Below, piece after piece: positions 14,771-23,545 of a stretch of DNA of 64,000 nucleotides. How positions within the stretch are numbered: position 1 is the first letter of the stretch; the number at the start of each line of letters is the position of its first letter. Made by a program: the position numbers and the translations under genes. Where the stretch lies: contig JBMNOE010000006.1 in the NCBI GenBank assembly GCA_050942895.1, positions 1-64,000 of the forward strand. The letters are read 5' to 3'. Below the pieces are notes generated by a model that worked only from the letters and a program-made list of their open reading frames with translations, was not told where the DNA came from and made no database searches. This DNA comes from JBNRMR01 sp050942895. Its GTDB lineage: Bacteria > Bacillota > Clostridia > Christensenellales > UBA1750.

Positions 14771-16360
14771 CAGAAGGCTATTTTGAAAAAGTATGCGGAC
14801 GACAACGGTTTTCTCAACACGGCGTATTTTGTAGACGATGGATTCAGCGGGACAAACTTTGAAAGACCGGATTTCCAGCGTATGTTAGCCGAGATGGATG
14901 AAGGTCGAATCGGCACGATTATCGTAAAAGATATGTCGCGGCTGGGTCGAGATTATCTGAAAGTCGGCTATTACACCGAAGTCGCATTCCCAAATGCTGA
15001 TGTTCGCTTCATTGCCGTCAGCAACGGTGTGGACAGCGCAAACCAGCAGGAAAGCGATTTTACTCCCTTTTTGAACATAATAAACGAATGGTACGCCAAG
15101 GATACGAGCAAGAAAATACGTGCTGTGTTCAAAGCTAAGGGAGAGTCCGGCAAACCGCTCTGCACCAATCCGCCCTATGGATACATAAAAGACCCGGAGG
15201 ACAAAATGCACTGGATTGTTGACGCAAAAGCAGCCGAGATGGTCAAGGCGATTTTCAAAATGTGTATGGAGGGATTTGGACCTACGCAGATAGCGAAAAG
15301 CCTTGAAAAGAGCCAGATTGAAACACCGACGGTACACTTGAACGGCATGGGAATTAACACTCCCGCCAAGCAGACAGAAACGCCATATGCATGGCAAGCA
15401 CGGACGGTAGCCGACATTCTCGCAAAGGTCGAGTATCTGGGACACACGGTCAATTTCAAGACGCGCAAAAAATCTTATAAGAGCAAGGAGAAGATTTGGA
15501 ACAATCCAAAAGACTGGATGGTCTTTGAAAATACGCACGAAGCCATCATTGACGAGCAGGTTTGGGAAACCGTCCAGAAAATCCGAGAGGGCAAACGCAG
15601 ACCATCTCGTATGGGTGAAATGGGTGTATTCTCCGGTATGATGTTCTGCGCGGACTGCGGGGCGAAGCTGTATCAGGTCAGAGCAAACGGCTGGACGCAT
15701 GACAAGGAGTATTTCGTCTGCGCTACCTATCGCAAAAAGAAAGGTCTATGCAGTTCGCACCAGATACGCAATGTGGTCATTGAGGAACTGGTACTTGACG
15801 ATTTGCAGCAGGTTGTGACCTTTTTGAAGGAACACGAGCGGGATTTCATTGCAGCCGCCACGAAGAGTTCAGAAAAGCGGATTGCCGAAGACCTGCGTAT
15901 GGCGCAGAAGGAATATGAGCAAGGACAGGCGAGAATCGCTACACTGGATAAAATCATGAAGAAACTTTATGAAGATCGTGTAATGGAGACAATTTCGGGG
16001 GAACGATTCTACAAGATGTCAGCGGACTATGAAGCCGAGCAGAAAAGCCTTGTGGATAGAGCCACGGCACTAAAACAGACGCTCGATGCCGCAAAGGAAC
16101 AGAATCTGAACATCGACCGTTTTCTCAAGATTGTACGTAAATACACAGAAATTAGAGAGTTAAGCGGTGAGATTATTCGGGACTTCGTTGGGAAGATAGT
16201 CGTGTACAAGACAGAAAAGATTGATGGTGTCCGCACCCAGCGGATTCAAATCATTTACAATTGCATCGGAGCAATAGATTTTCCGAAAATGGACGAAAAA
16301 CGGCATAGCCGCAATTCACGACTATGCCGGATTTTTCAGGGATATCAAATCCCTATGTGA
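14771..16360 (+). pseudogene. Large serine recombinase, C-terminal part of the interrupted gene
   Basis: The frame resumes at CAG 14771 and reads QKAILKKYADDNGF, continuing the N-terminal fragment at 2278-2406 with no missing codon. It contains the rest of the resolvase domain (VDDGFSGTNFERPDFQRM, VKDMSRLGRDYLKVGYYTE), the recombinase domain, a zinc ribbon (MMFCADCGAKLYQ), a coiled coil, and ends FPKMDEKRHS. Without the serine of RLSRDDE it cannot be active alone. A TTG at 14783 opens a 525-codon frame but lacks a convincing ribosome-binding site. The intact protein would have been about 570 residues. Confidence 0.85.
16301..16336 (+). terminator. Hairpin at the 3' end of the interrupted recombinase gene
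   Basis: CGGCATAG (16301-16308) pairs perfectly with CTATGCCG (16322-16329), followed by GATTTTTC. It overlaps the last codons of the recombinase. Confidence 0.5.
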
Positions 16361-16449
16361 GGACAGCTTTCGATGCCTTTTTTGTTTGCGAGATATCCGA
16401 TGGCGCTGCCCTGGGCCCCCGCAAAGGGATGCGCACTTCACAAATTCTT

Positions 16450-17207
16450 ATAAAAGCTTGCAGTCCTTGTTTTATTGCAAGGCTCCGCCCTGCACCCGCA
16501 TGGTGATTCATCCCATTGACCCCGAACATTATCTAATGAGCGCTCTAAAAAGGTTTAGGTCAAGCTTTTTTAAAGGCTTACGGGGCATTGCTTTATTGCA
16601 AGGCTCCGGTCTGCACCCGCAAGGGGACTCATCCCATTGACCCCGCATATTATCTTAAAGTCGTTCTAAAAAGGTTTAGGACAAACCTTTTCAAAGGCTT
16701 GCGGGGCTTTGCTTTATTGCAAGACTCCGCACTGCACCCGCAAGGGGACTGGTCCCCTTGACCCCGAATATTATCTTATAGTCGTTCTAAAAAGGTTTAG
16801 GTCAAGCTTTTTCAAGAGCTTACGGGGCTTTGCTTTATTGCAAGACTCCGGCCTGCACCCGCATGGTGATTCATCCCCTTGCCCCCGAACATTATCTAAT
16901 GAGCGCTCTAAAAAGGTTTAGGTCAAGCTTTTTCAAGAGCTTACGGGGCTTTGCTTTATTGCAAGGCCCGCCCTGCACCCGCAAGGGGACTGGTCCCCTT
17001 GCCCCCCCAAAAAAAATTATCTTATAGTCGTTCTAAAAAGGTTTAGGTCAAGCTTTTTTAAAGGCTTGCGTGGCCTTGGCTTTATTGCAAGGCTCCGGCC
17101 TGCACCCGCAAGGGGACTGGTCCCCTTGCCCCCAAAAAAATTATCTTATAGTCGTTCTAAAAAGGTTTAGGTCAAGCCTTTTTAAAGGCTTGCGTGGTCT
17201 GGGGCAG
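16450..17207. repeat. 121-bp tandem repeat array, six units plus partial ends
   Basis: The anchor TTTATTGCAAG occurs at 16471, 16592, 16713, 16834, 16955 and 17081, so periods are 121, 121, 121, 121 and 126 bp. Each unit contains CTAAAAAGGTTTAGG and a variable middle. Two middle types alternate as A-B-B-A-B-B: type A has GCATGGTGATTCATCCC with TGAGCGCTC, type B has GCAAGGGGACT with AGTCGTTC. That implies a 363-bp higher-order repeat. The last two units differ by runs of A after CCCCC. The unit length is not a multiple of three and no long frame crosses it, so it is not coding. It fills the gap between the mobile DNA and the Crp/Fnr gene. Confidence 0.9.
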
Positions 17208-17240
17208 AGCTCCAGCGTTCCCTCCCCTGGGAAAGCCCAT

Positions 17241-17912
17241 CTACTGAATCAGCCCGGCGAGCTTTTTACTGTCCAGAATCTGAATTTTTCCGCGGGAGAG
17301 CTTAACAATGCCCTCCTGCGCGAAGTAGTTGAGCATCTTCGTGACGACTTCACGGGCGCTGCCCACATGCCGGGCAATTTCATCATGGGTGATTGAAATA
17401 ATCTCAGAGCTATCGATGGCGCTTTGCTCGGTGAGGAAGTTGGCCAGGCGGCTGTCAAAGCTGGTGAACAGAACCTGCTCCATTATCCACATCACATCCG
17501 AGAAGCGGGAGGCCATAAGCTGGTTGGTATAGTCGGAAAGAGGCAGGGATGTTTTCATCAGATTATCATATATATCTGCGGGTACGACATAGGCCTCTGT
17601 CTCCTTTTCAGCCTGAACATGCAGATCGAAGCTGATGTTTTTCATTATGCAGGAGGCGGAAAAAAGGCAGATATCCCAAGCGAACAGGCGGTAAAGGGTG
17701 ATCTCCCTGCCGGTGGCGGAGAGTATGAATACCCTGAGCTGACCGGTTTTTATAAGACAAAGGCCCATGCAATCGCTGCTGCCTTGATGTATGACCTGCC
17801 CCTTTTTGAACGGGCGCAGATGGCTGTGGTTTGCAACTTCGCTCTGCTGGCGGCTGCTTAGCTGCTCCCAGCAGGGGAATATCTCTTGAAGGGTCTGCGG
17901 CGTTTTATACAA
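17241..17912 (-). CDS. Crp/Fnr-family transcription regulator
   Basis: This 223-residue protein has a cyclic-nucleotide-binding-type jelly roll (about 25-120, FKKGQVIHQGSSDCMGLCLI and SATGREITLYRLF) and a C-terminal Crp HTH (SITHDEIARHVGSAREVVTKML, then EGIVKLSRGKIQIL). Cysteines are present (C14, C48, C52, C81, C88) but not in the classical Fnr N-terminal cluster, so the ligand is unclear. The start is TTG 17912 with AAGGAG eight bases upstream. It lies downstream of the peroxiredoxin gene, from which a strong terminator separates it. An oxidative or redox role is inferred from neighbours. Confidence 0.85.
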   Translation of the reverse strand: MYKTPQTLQEIFPCWEQLSSRQQSEVANHSHLRPFKKGQVIHQGSSDCMGLCLIKTGQLRVFILSATGREITLYRLFAWDICLFSASCIMKNISFDLHVQAEKETEAYVVPADIYDNLMKTSLPLSDYTNQLMASRFSDVMWIMEQVLFTSFDSRLANFLTEQSAIDSSEIISITHDEIARHVGSAREVVTKMLNYFAQEGIVKLSRGKIQILDSKKLAGLIQ

Positions 17913-17927
17913 TGTATCATCTCCTTC

Positions 17928-17966
17928 GGGAAAAAGAAAAGACCTTATACCATCAGTATAAGGTCT
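17928..17966 (-). terminator. Terminator of the peroxiredoxin gene
   Basis: AGACCTTATAC (17940-17950) pairs perfectly with GTATAAGGTCT (17956-17966). On the minus strand the stem is followed by TTTCTTTTT. Confidence 0.8.
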
Positions 17967-18039
17967 AAAGGGGGATATTTCAATGGGAGGAATCGAAAAT
18001 CAACGCTTTGCGGACAATGAAAGGGTTAATTAAGATGAA

Positions 18040-18717
18040 TTACTTCTTTTCCCTGCGGAAGCACATGAACCAATCCAGGCAATATTGGTCGTCGCTCTGG
18101 TTTTCCATGCGCTCCTTGGCTGTGCCGCAGGAACCGGCAGTGGGGACGATGACGTCCTGGCCGGGGCGCCAGTCGGCGGGGGTGGCCACGGAGTCCTCAT
18201 CGGCCTTTTGCAGCGCCAGAATGATGCGCTTTATCTCGTCAAAGTTGCGGCCTGTTGTCAGGGGATAGTATAGGATTGTGCGAACCTTGGAGTCGGGATC
18301 GATGACGAACACGGCTCTTACTGCCTGGGTGTTGGACTGGCCGGGCTGAATCATGCCATATTTATTGGAAACTTCCATTCGAATGTCCTCGATGAGGGGA
18401 AACTTGACCTCAACATCCTTCATGCCGTTCCACTCAAGCTCCTGAATTTTGCGCAGCCATGCGATGTGGGCGTAGAGGGAGTCTACAGAAAGGCCCACCA
18501 GCTCGGTGTTAAGGGCCTTAAATTCGTCGGCCATGGAGGCGAAGGTCATAAACTCGGTGGTGCAAACGGGGGTAAAATCTGCCGGGTGCGAGAAAAGGAT
18601 GACCCACTTGCCCTTGTAATCCTCGGGAAAGTTTATTTCTCCTTGGGTGGTAACGGCCTTAAAGCTGGGGGCGGTATCTCCGATAAGGGGCATTCTTGCT
18701 ACATTCGTTTCTTCCAT
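18040..18717 (-). CDS. Peroxiredoxin, Prx6-like (AhpC/TSA family)
   Basis: This 225-residue cytoplasmic peroxidase reduces hydrogen peroxide and organic peroxides. The peroxidatic site is HPADFTPVCTTEF with Cys52. The C-terminal extension (DWRPGQDVIVPTAGSCGTAK) is typical of the Prx6 group and carries an additional cysteine, with two more near the end (YCLDWFMCF). ATG 18717 is favoured over 18723 because AAAGGAG lies nine bases upstream. It is a single-gene unit with its own terminator. A thioredoxin that could reduce it is encoded at 29844. Confidence 0.92.
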   Translation of the reverse strand: MEETNVARMPLIGDTAPSFKAVTTQGEINFPEDYKGKWVILFSHPADFTPVCTTEFMTFASMADEFKALNTELVGLSVDSLYAHIAWLRKIQELEWNGMKDVEVKFPLIEDIRMEVSNKYGMIQPGQSNTQAVRAVFVIDPDSKVRTILYYPLTTGRNFDEIKRIILALQKADEDSVATPADWRPGQDVIVPTAGSCGTAKERMENQSDDQYCLDWFMCFRREKK

Positions 18718-18844
18718 GATCATGTTCTCCTTTGATTGATTATTTCGTTATATTTATAATAGCAGGTTTTTAAATTGCCTTCGGTGACCAGGTTACACAG
18801 TTGAAGGCGAGTTCTGCAGTTTTTATAAAAGTTGAATTGATTCT

Positions 18845-18873
18845 TTGGTTTTCCTTTGATACTATGCTATAAT
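18845..18873 (+). promoter_or_regulatory. Sigma-A-type promoter of the first AraC regulator
   Basis: TTGGTT (18845-18850), 17 bases, TATAAT (18868-18873). It lies 90 bases before ATG 18964. Confidence 0.6.
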
Positions 18874-18963
18874 CATACCAACAAATTGAAAAATTAAAGT
18901 GGTAATCCACGTTGAATGCAAATGAATCCAGAAAAATGCCGCCATGTCTGGAGGTATGGTATA

Positions 18964-21228
18964 ATGAATTATCCAAAGCAGAAAGTCGCTATAAAGGGCT
19001 ATGTGAGGCCCTATTTAGCCATATTTATTGTACCGTTAATTGCTACCTGCATCATATACGCCTTTGCCATGTCAAAGGTTAGTGCCCAGTCCCTGTCGCT
19101 TCTCCTTGCGGCCCAGGAGAATACCGTTGCAGCCATAGACGCCAGTATCGGCCGCATAAACGAGACCGCCCTTAGCATGATGCTGGACGGGGAGATCAAC
19201 ACTTTAAGCCATGTGGACGCCAAAGAGATGAACACAAGGGACATCCTCTACATGATTACGGCCCGCAAAAGGGTTGGTTTTTATGTTTCCAACCATGTCT
19301 TTCAGGACAGCTTTTCAATCATATATCCACAAAACGAAATCGTGTGCACCGACGCGGAGGTCATAGCGAAGCTGCGCTTTTGGTATGAAAACTTTTTCTC
19401 TTTTGAAGGCTATACATATGAAGATTGGCTGGCGATGATGAAGGATGTGGACGAGAAAAAGACGCTGCCCATGCAGGATGTTGTCAATAAGGGCAGGGCG
19501 ATCAGAGCGATGCCATATCTGGTGCCATTGCTGAAAAATGATGGCGAGAACGAAAGCCTGGTGGTGTTTTTGATGGAAGAATCCCAGCTTCGCAGCCATT
19601 TCGCGCGGCACGACGACTCCCAGGCAAGCGACTATATCTTCGACCGTGACGGAACGCTGCTTTATCAGACGGGACTTCCCTTGCCTGAAAAGACCCTCGG
19701 ATGGATTGGCGCAAATGATTCCGGCAGCGGGGCCTCCTCCCAGGAGGGCTTCATAGCCGTGTATGTGAAATCGCCCATGAATGGATGGACATATGCCTCA
19801 GCCATACCGATAAACGAAGCGCTGGGCGAGGTGAACGATCTTAAAAACCTGATGATCGTATTGGCGGCAATTGCGCTGCTGGCGGGGCTTGCGCTCATAT
19901 GGCATAGCTCCCGCAGGACGGCCTATCCCATAGAGGCGGCGCTGAGCCTTTTGAAAAGCTATGACCACAAGCTATGGCCCAAGAATGACTATGGCCCTAA
20001 ATCGCTGGAGGCGGGCGTTAAGACGCTGATCACCAGCAACAAGGACCAGGCAAAGCGCCTGAGCGGCCAGGACGAGCAGCTCCGCGCGCTTTATATGGAG
20101 CGAATTCTCACCGGCAGTCTTGCAGAGGACACGGAGGGGTTGACCGGCATGTCCGGCAGCTTTGAGGGTCTGGCCTCGCCGGAAGCAAAGCTGCTGACCG
20201 TTTTGTTCAAGTTTCAAGGCGCGCAGGACAGCAGGTCAAAGCTTCTTTCTTACCAAATGCAATGCGCTGAGCTGCTTGAAAACATTGAAGATGAGGGCAT
20301 CGTCTGGCTGACGCATATCCTCAAGCAGGACGAGCTGGTTTTGATAATCGCAAACAAGCACGGCGATGTTGCAAAACTAAAGAAGCATGTGCAAATGCTG
20401 TTGGAGTGGCTGAATAAAGTTTCGCCGGTCGAAGACCTGCGCATTGGCGTGGGCAGCGTGTGCGGGTGCCTTAAGGAGATACAGCAAAGCTATCGGCAGG
20501 CGAAGTATGCTCTTTCATATATGACGGCCCAATCCCTGGGGAGCAACGTCTGCTGGGCGGAGGATATCCCCACCAATATGTCGCGCTTTGTTTTCACCCA
20601 ATCAACGGAGATGGCTTTGGTCAACGCGATAAGAAAGGGCGAGGAGGCAAGGGCGGCAGAGATACTTGAGCAGATATATTATGATAATTTTGTGGCCAAC
20701 AGCATACCCTCCCAGATGCAGCGATGCCTCATATATGATGTGTACTGCACATATGTGCGCTGCGCTCCCATGCGGATTCTGGACGATAATCACATCGGTC
20801 TTGATTTTTTGCGCCATGCGGAGGAGCTCACATTTGATTATGCTCAGGCCTTCAAGGTGCTGGCCCAGATAATCATCATCGAAACGGAATCCTGCAAGCC
20901 TCAGGCGGACAACAGCCGCATAAGCAAGGTGCTGGATTATATACACCAGCGCTATAACGACTGCAGCCTGGATGTGCCGCGCATTGCCGAGAAGTTTGGC
21001 CTTTCTGATAACTATTTTTCCCAGTACTTTAAAGAGCAGGTGGGTGAGCGCTTTGGCGAATACCTGGAGAAATACAGGATTTTGCAGGCCAACCTTCTGC
21101 TGGCCCGCCAGGATATGTCCGTTTATGATATTTCCCAGGAGGTGGGCTACGCAAATGTTTACACATTCAGGCGGGCATTCAAAAGGGTGATGGGCGTTGC
21201 GCCCACAGAATACCAAAAGGGTGTATAG
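18964..21228 (+). CDS. Membrane-anchored AraC-family regulator of the first glycan locus
   Basis: This protein of about 754 residues has a first membrane helix (residues ~19-41, YLAIFIVPLIATCIIYAFAM), an external sensor region to about residue 290, and a second helix (NLMIVLAAIALLAGLALIW). A cytoplasmic part ends in an AraC HTH (DVPRIAEKFGLSDNYFSQYF, then DISQEVGYANVYTFRRAFKR). Regulators of this design sense extracellular sugars and activate neighbouring LplB/YtcP importers. ATG 18964 has GGAGG nine bases upstream; the frame from 18916 lacks a site. It directly precedes the importer genes, with a terminator and separate promoter between. Confidence 0.88.
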   Translation: MNYPKQKVAIKGYVRPYLAIFIVPLIATCIIYAFAMSKVSAQSLSLLLAAQENTVAAIDASIGRINETALSMMLDGEINTLSHVDAKEMNTRDILYMITARKRVGFYVSNHVFQDSFSIIYPQNEIVCTDAEVIAKLRFWYENFFSFEGYTYEDWLAMMKDVDEKKTLPMQDVVNKGRAIRAMPYLVPLLKNDGENESLVVFLMEESQLRSHFARHDDSQASDYIFDRDGTLLYQTGLPLPEKTLGWIGANDSGSGASSQEGFIAVYVKSPMNGWTYASAIPINEALGEVNDLKNLMIVLAAIALLAGLALIWHSSRRTAYPIEAALSLLKSYDHKLWPKNDYGPKSLEAGVKTLITSNKDQAKRLSGQDEQLRALYMERILTGSLAEDTEGLTGMSGSFEGLASPEAKLLTVLFKFQGAQDSRSKLLSYQMQCAELLENIEDEGIVWLTHILKQDELVLIIANKHGDVAKLKKHVQMLLEWLNKVSPVEDLRIGVGSVCGCLKEIQQSYRQAKYALSYMTAQSLGSNVCWAEDIPTNMSRFVFTQSTEMALVNAIRKGEEARAAEILEQIYYDNFVANSIPSQMQRCLIYDVYCTYVRCAPMRILDDNHIGLDFLRHAEELTFDYAQAFKVLAQIIIIETESCKPQADNSRISKVLDYIHQRYNDCSLDVPRIAEKFGLSDNYFSQYFKEQVGERFGEYLEKYRILQANLLLARQDMSVYDISQEVGYANVYTFRRAFKRVMGVAPTEYQKGV

Positions 21229-21257
21229 TTGAATGGCTGCGTAAATAAATCTAAGGA

Positions 21258-21285
21258 GCGGTCTTGATGGGCCGTTTCTTTTTTT
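21258..21285 (+). terminator. Weak terminator after the AraC gene
   Basis: GCGGTC (21258-21263) pairs with GGCCGT (21270-21275) through two wobble pairs and is followed by a run of seven T. The rest of the 306-base gap holds the importer promoter and no gene. Confidence 0.45.
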
Positions 21286-21463
21286 GCCCAAACGGCGCAA
21301 TCCGGAATAAAAACGTGCAGAAAACCCGGCAAATATAAGAGAATGTACGCGATGAATGCAAACGTCACTTTTAATAAAAATAAAAAAACGCGGCATTTGG
21401 AGGATCTGGCTGCGGATTTTTGCTGAAATAAATGAAAACGCACCCAAGAGATGAAATAATCAC

Positions 21464-21493
21464 TTTACATTGAAACGAAAGAATGCTTATACT
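21464..21493 (+). promoter_or_regulatory. Probable promoter of the first importer operon
   Basis: TTTACA (21464-21469), 18 bases, TATACT (21488-21493), about 40 bases before the permease start. The -35 match and spacing are imperfect, as expected for an activator-dependent promoter. Confidence 0.45.
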
Positions 21494-21534
21494 GCTTTTA
21501 TACAAAAACAAAAAACAAAAAACAAAACAGGGAT

Positions 21535-22506
21535 GTGATCGAGTTGACTGTCCAAACACGAGTTATTGGCAGTGCTTCTAAGCGCAAAAAAGAAAGCCTT
21601 CGATTGATGAAAAAATCGTTCAAGCAGCATTGGCAGCTTTATTTACTGCTTATACTGCCCATTGCCTGGGTGATAATATTTAGATATTTCCCAATGTACG
21701 GGCTTCAAATTGCATTTAAAGATTATATGATGCGCCTGGGATATGGTGGCAGCCCCTGGGCGACACCGCTGACAAAATACTTTGATATGTTCATCAGCTC
21801 GTATTATTTTCCAAGGCTGATGGGCAATACGATAAGTATTAGCCTGATGTCCATAATAGCCGGCTTTTTTCCGCCGATTATGCTGGCCATAATGCTGAAC
21901 GAATGCAGGACGGTATGGCTTAAGAAAACCGTTCAGATGATAACCTACGCTCCCCACTTTCTTTCTACCGTTGTTGTGGTTAGCATATTAACCCAGGTGC
22001 TGTCCTTAAATGGTCTGGTAAACTCACTTTTAAAGCAGTTGGGAAAGACGGAGATAAGCTTTTTTAGCGAAGCAAGCTATTTTAAGCCCATATATGTGCT
22101 AAGCGGCATATGGCAGGGCGTGGGATACAACTCCATCATCTACATCGCCGCCCTTGCGGGGATCAATCCGGAGCTGCATGAGGCCGCCACAATCGACGGC
22201 GCAAACATATGGCAGCGAATATGGCATGTGGATCTGCCGGGGATAATGCCGACCGCCATAATAATGCTGATACTAAGCACTGCCAGCATATTGAACGTGG
22301 GCTTTGAAAAGGTTTATCTGATGCAAAACCCTTTGAACATGAAAAGCTCAGATGTCATTTCCACATACACATACAGAATGGGCCTTATCGACATGAACTA
22401 CTCTCTGGCGACGGCCATCGGCCTGTTCCAGTCAACGATCTCCATTGTGTTTATGGTGATAGTGAACAAAATTGCCGGTGCATTAAGTGAGGTGAGCTTG
22501 TGGTAG
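21535..22506 (+). CDS. Oligosaccharide ABC transporter permease, LplB type
   Basis: This protein of about 320 residues has six predicted membrane helices and the permease EAA loop (ELHEAATIDGANIWQRIWHV) that contacts the ATPase. It ends SEVSLW, as LplB-family permeases do. The start is uncertain: GTG 21535 or TTG 21544 behind AGGGATG, or ATG 21607 without a site. It forms an importer with the next two genes. No ATPase is encoded nearby, which is usual for this family because a shared MsmX-like ATPase serves several importers. Confidence 0.9.
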   Translation: MIELTVQTRVIGSASKRKKESLRLMKKSFKQHWQLYLLLILPIAWVIIFRYFPMYGLQIAFKDYMMRLGYGGSPWATPLTKYFDMFISSYYFPRLMGNTISISLMSIIAGFFPPIMLAIMLNECRTVWLKKTVQMITYAPHFLSTVVVVSILTQVLSLNGLVNSLLKQLGKTEISFFSEASYFKPIYVLSGIWQGVGYNSIIYIAALAGINPELHEAATIDGANIWQRIWHVDLPGIMPTAIIMLILSTASILNVGFEKVYLMQNPLNMKSSDVISTYTYRMGLIDMNYSLATAIGLFQSTISIVFMVIVNKIAGALSEVSLW

Positions 22507-23423
22507 AGGAAAGAATAAGCCGAAGACCCGTAAACAGAAAAATACGGCTGAGCGCAAGTGAAAAAACTTTTTTCATGATAAGCTACACCCTTTTGATATT
22601 GCTGAGCATCATTGTTTTGCTTCCGCTGCTCAATGTCGTAGCCCAGTCGCTGAGCGATCCCATGATGGTGCTTTCAGGGCGCGTGGTGATCTGGCCGCTG
22701 AGCCCCACCATAAAAACATATGTAGGCATTTTAAAGTCACCCAGCATAACGATAGGCTTTGGAAACACATTGATTTATACCGTTGTTGGAACGGCGATCA
22801 ACATAGTCATGACAGTCATGTGCGCCTATCCTCTATCCCGTAAGGAACTGTGGGGCAGGGGCGTGGTAATGTTCATATTCACATTCACGATGATGTTCGG
22901 CGGGGGCATGATACCCACATACCTGATGATGAAAACACTGGGCCTTATTGACACCCGCTGGGTGATGGTGCTGCCCGGGGCCATAACTGTCTGGAACATG
23001 ATAATGGCCCGCACATTTTTCCAATCCACAATACCCGGCGAGCTGTATGAATCGGCCTCAATAGACGGAGCAAGCGATATAAAGGTTCTGTTGTCGATAG
23101 TCCTACCCCTGTCTGCGCCGATAATGGCGGTGCTGACGCTGTTTTACGCCGTTGCTCATTGGAACTCTTACTTTAACGCAATGATGTACCTGAGCACGCC
23201 AAGACTTTTTAACATACAGCTGGTGCTGCGAAACGCCATAACAAACCTGCGCACTTTGATGGACAATGAGGGCAATCTGGCGAATCTGACATCCTCCATG
23301 GCTGCGGGTGAAGCCGCAAAGTATGCGATCATCGTCATAGCGATGGTGCCGGTATTGATCATCTATCCCTTTGTGCAAAAGCACTTTGTAAAGGGGATTA
23401 TGATAGGCTCAGTCAAGGGCTGA
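22500..23423 (+). CDS. Carbohydrate ABC transporter permease, YtcP/AraQ type
   Basis: This 307-residue membrane protein has six helices and the EAA-like loop ELYESASIDGASDIKVLLSI. Its C-terminus FVKGIMIGSVKG is characteristic of YtcP-type partners of LplB. GTG 22500 overlaps the previous stop by seven bases and has GAGGTGA just upstream, so translation is coupled. It is the second membrane subunit of the importer. Confidence 0.92.
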   Translation: MVEERISRRPVNRKIRLSASEKTFFMISYTLLILLSIIVLLPLLNVVAQSLSDPMMVLSGRVVIWPLSPTIKTYVGILKSPSITIGFGNTLIYTVVGTAINIVMTVMCAYPLSRKELWGRGVVMFIFTFTMMFGGGMIPTYLMMKTLGLIDTRWVMVLPGAITVWNMIMARTFFQSTIPGELYESASIDGASDIKVLLSIVLPLSAPIMAVLTLFYAVAHWNSYFNAMMYLSTPRLFNIQLVLRNAITNLRTLMDNEGNLANLTSSMAAGEAAKYAIIVIAMVPVLIIYPFVQKHFVKGIMIGSVKG

Positions 23424-23545
23424 GCCGGCCAAAGGAATGAGGCGAACGTCAAGCTGGGCTTGCGCTCATGGGCTGAAGCCCGTGGGGCAGGAGAGCTCAC
23501 CCTGTGCGGCGTTGCCTGAAACGAAAACTGAAAGGGGAATTACTA

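Larger units (their letters stand above)
2409..14772. mobile_element. Inner mobilisable element, Tn4451-like, inserted in the outer recombinase gene
   Basis: The two halves of the outer recombinase gene are separated by 12,364 bp. The bases CA occur at both junctions (2407-2408 and 14771-14772), as expected if a serine recombinase exchanged strands over a dinucleotide core. Inside are tnpV, tnpW, a complete large serine recombinase, a MobA/MobL relaxase and a partition system. Large serine recombinases use a two-base core (GA in Tn4451); a CA core here is inference. The right part (12738-14770) contains truncated chromosome-type genes, so the element has suffered rearrangement or carries cargo. 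Confidence 0.65.
1..16360. mobile_element. Outer integrated element (satellite-like, serine recombinase type), right-hand part
   Basis: This block carries mobile functions only: the end of a P4-type primase, an HK97-fold capsid gene without other phage morphogenesis genes, tnpW, and a large serine recombinase split into 2278-2408 and 14771-16360 by a second element. The left end lies outside the window. The right end is not defined by a visible attachment repeat; I place it at the recombinase stop, just before the host-type repeat array. The element cannot excise itself unless the inner insert leaves precisely, because its own recombinase is interrupted. Confidence 0.6.

Noticed and set aside
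14783..16360. Complete serine recombinase starting at TTG 14783
   Set aside because: It lacks the N-terminal strand and catalytic serine, and that part is found in phase at 2278-2408. No good ribosome-binding site precedes the TTG.
16450..17207. CRISPR array
   Set aside because: The whole 121-bp unit is repeated, with no short repeat and unique spacers, and no cas gene is present.
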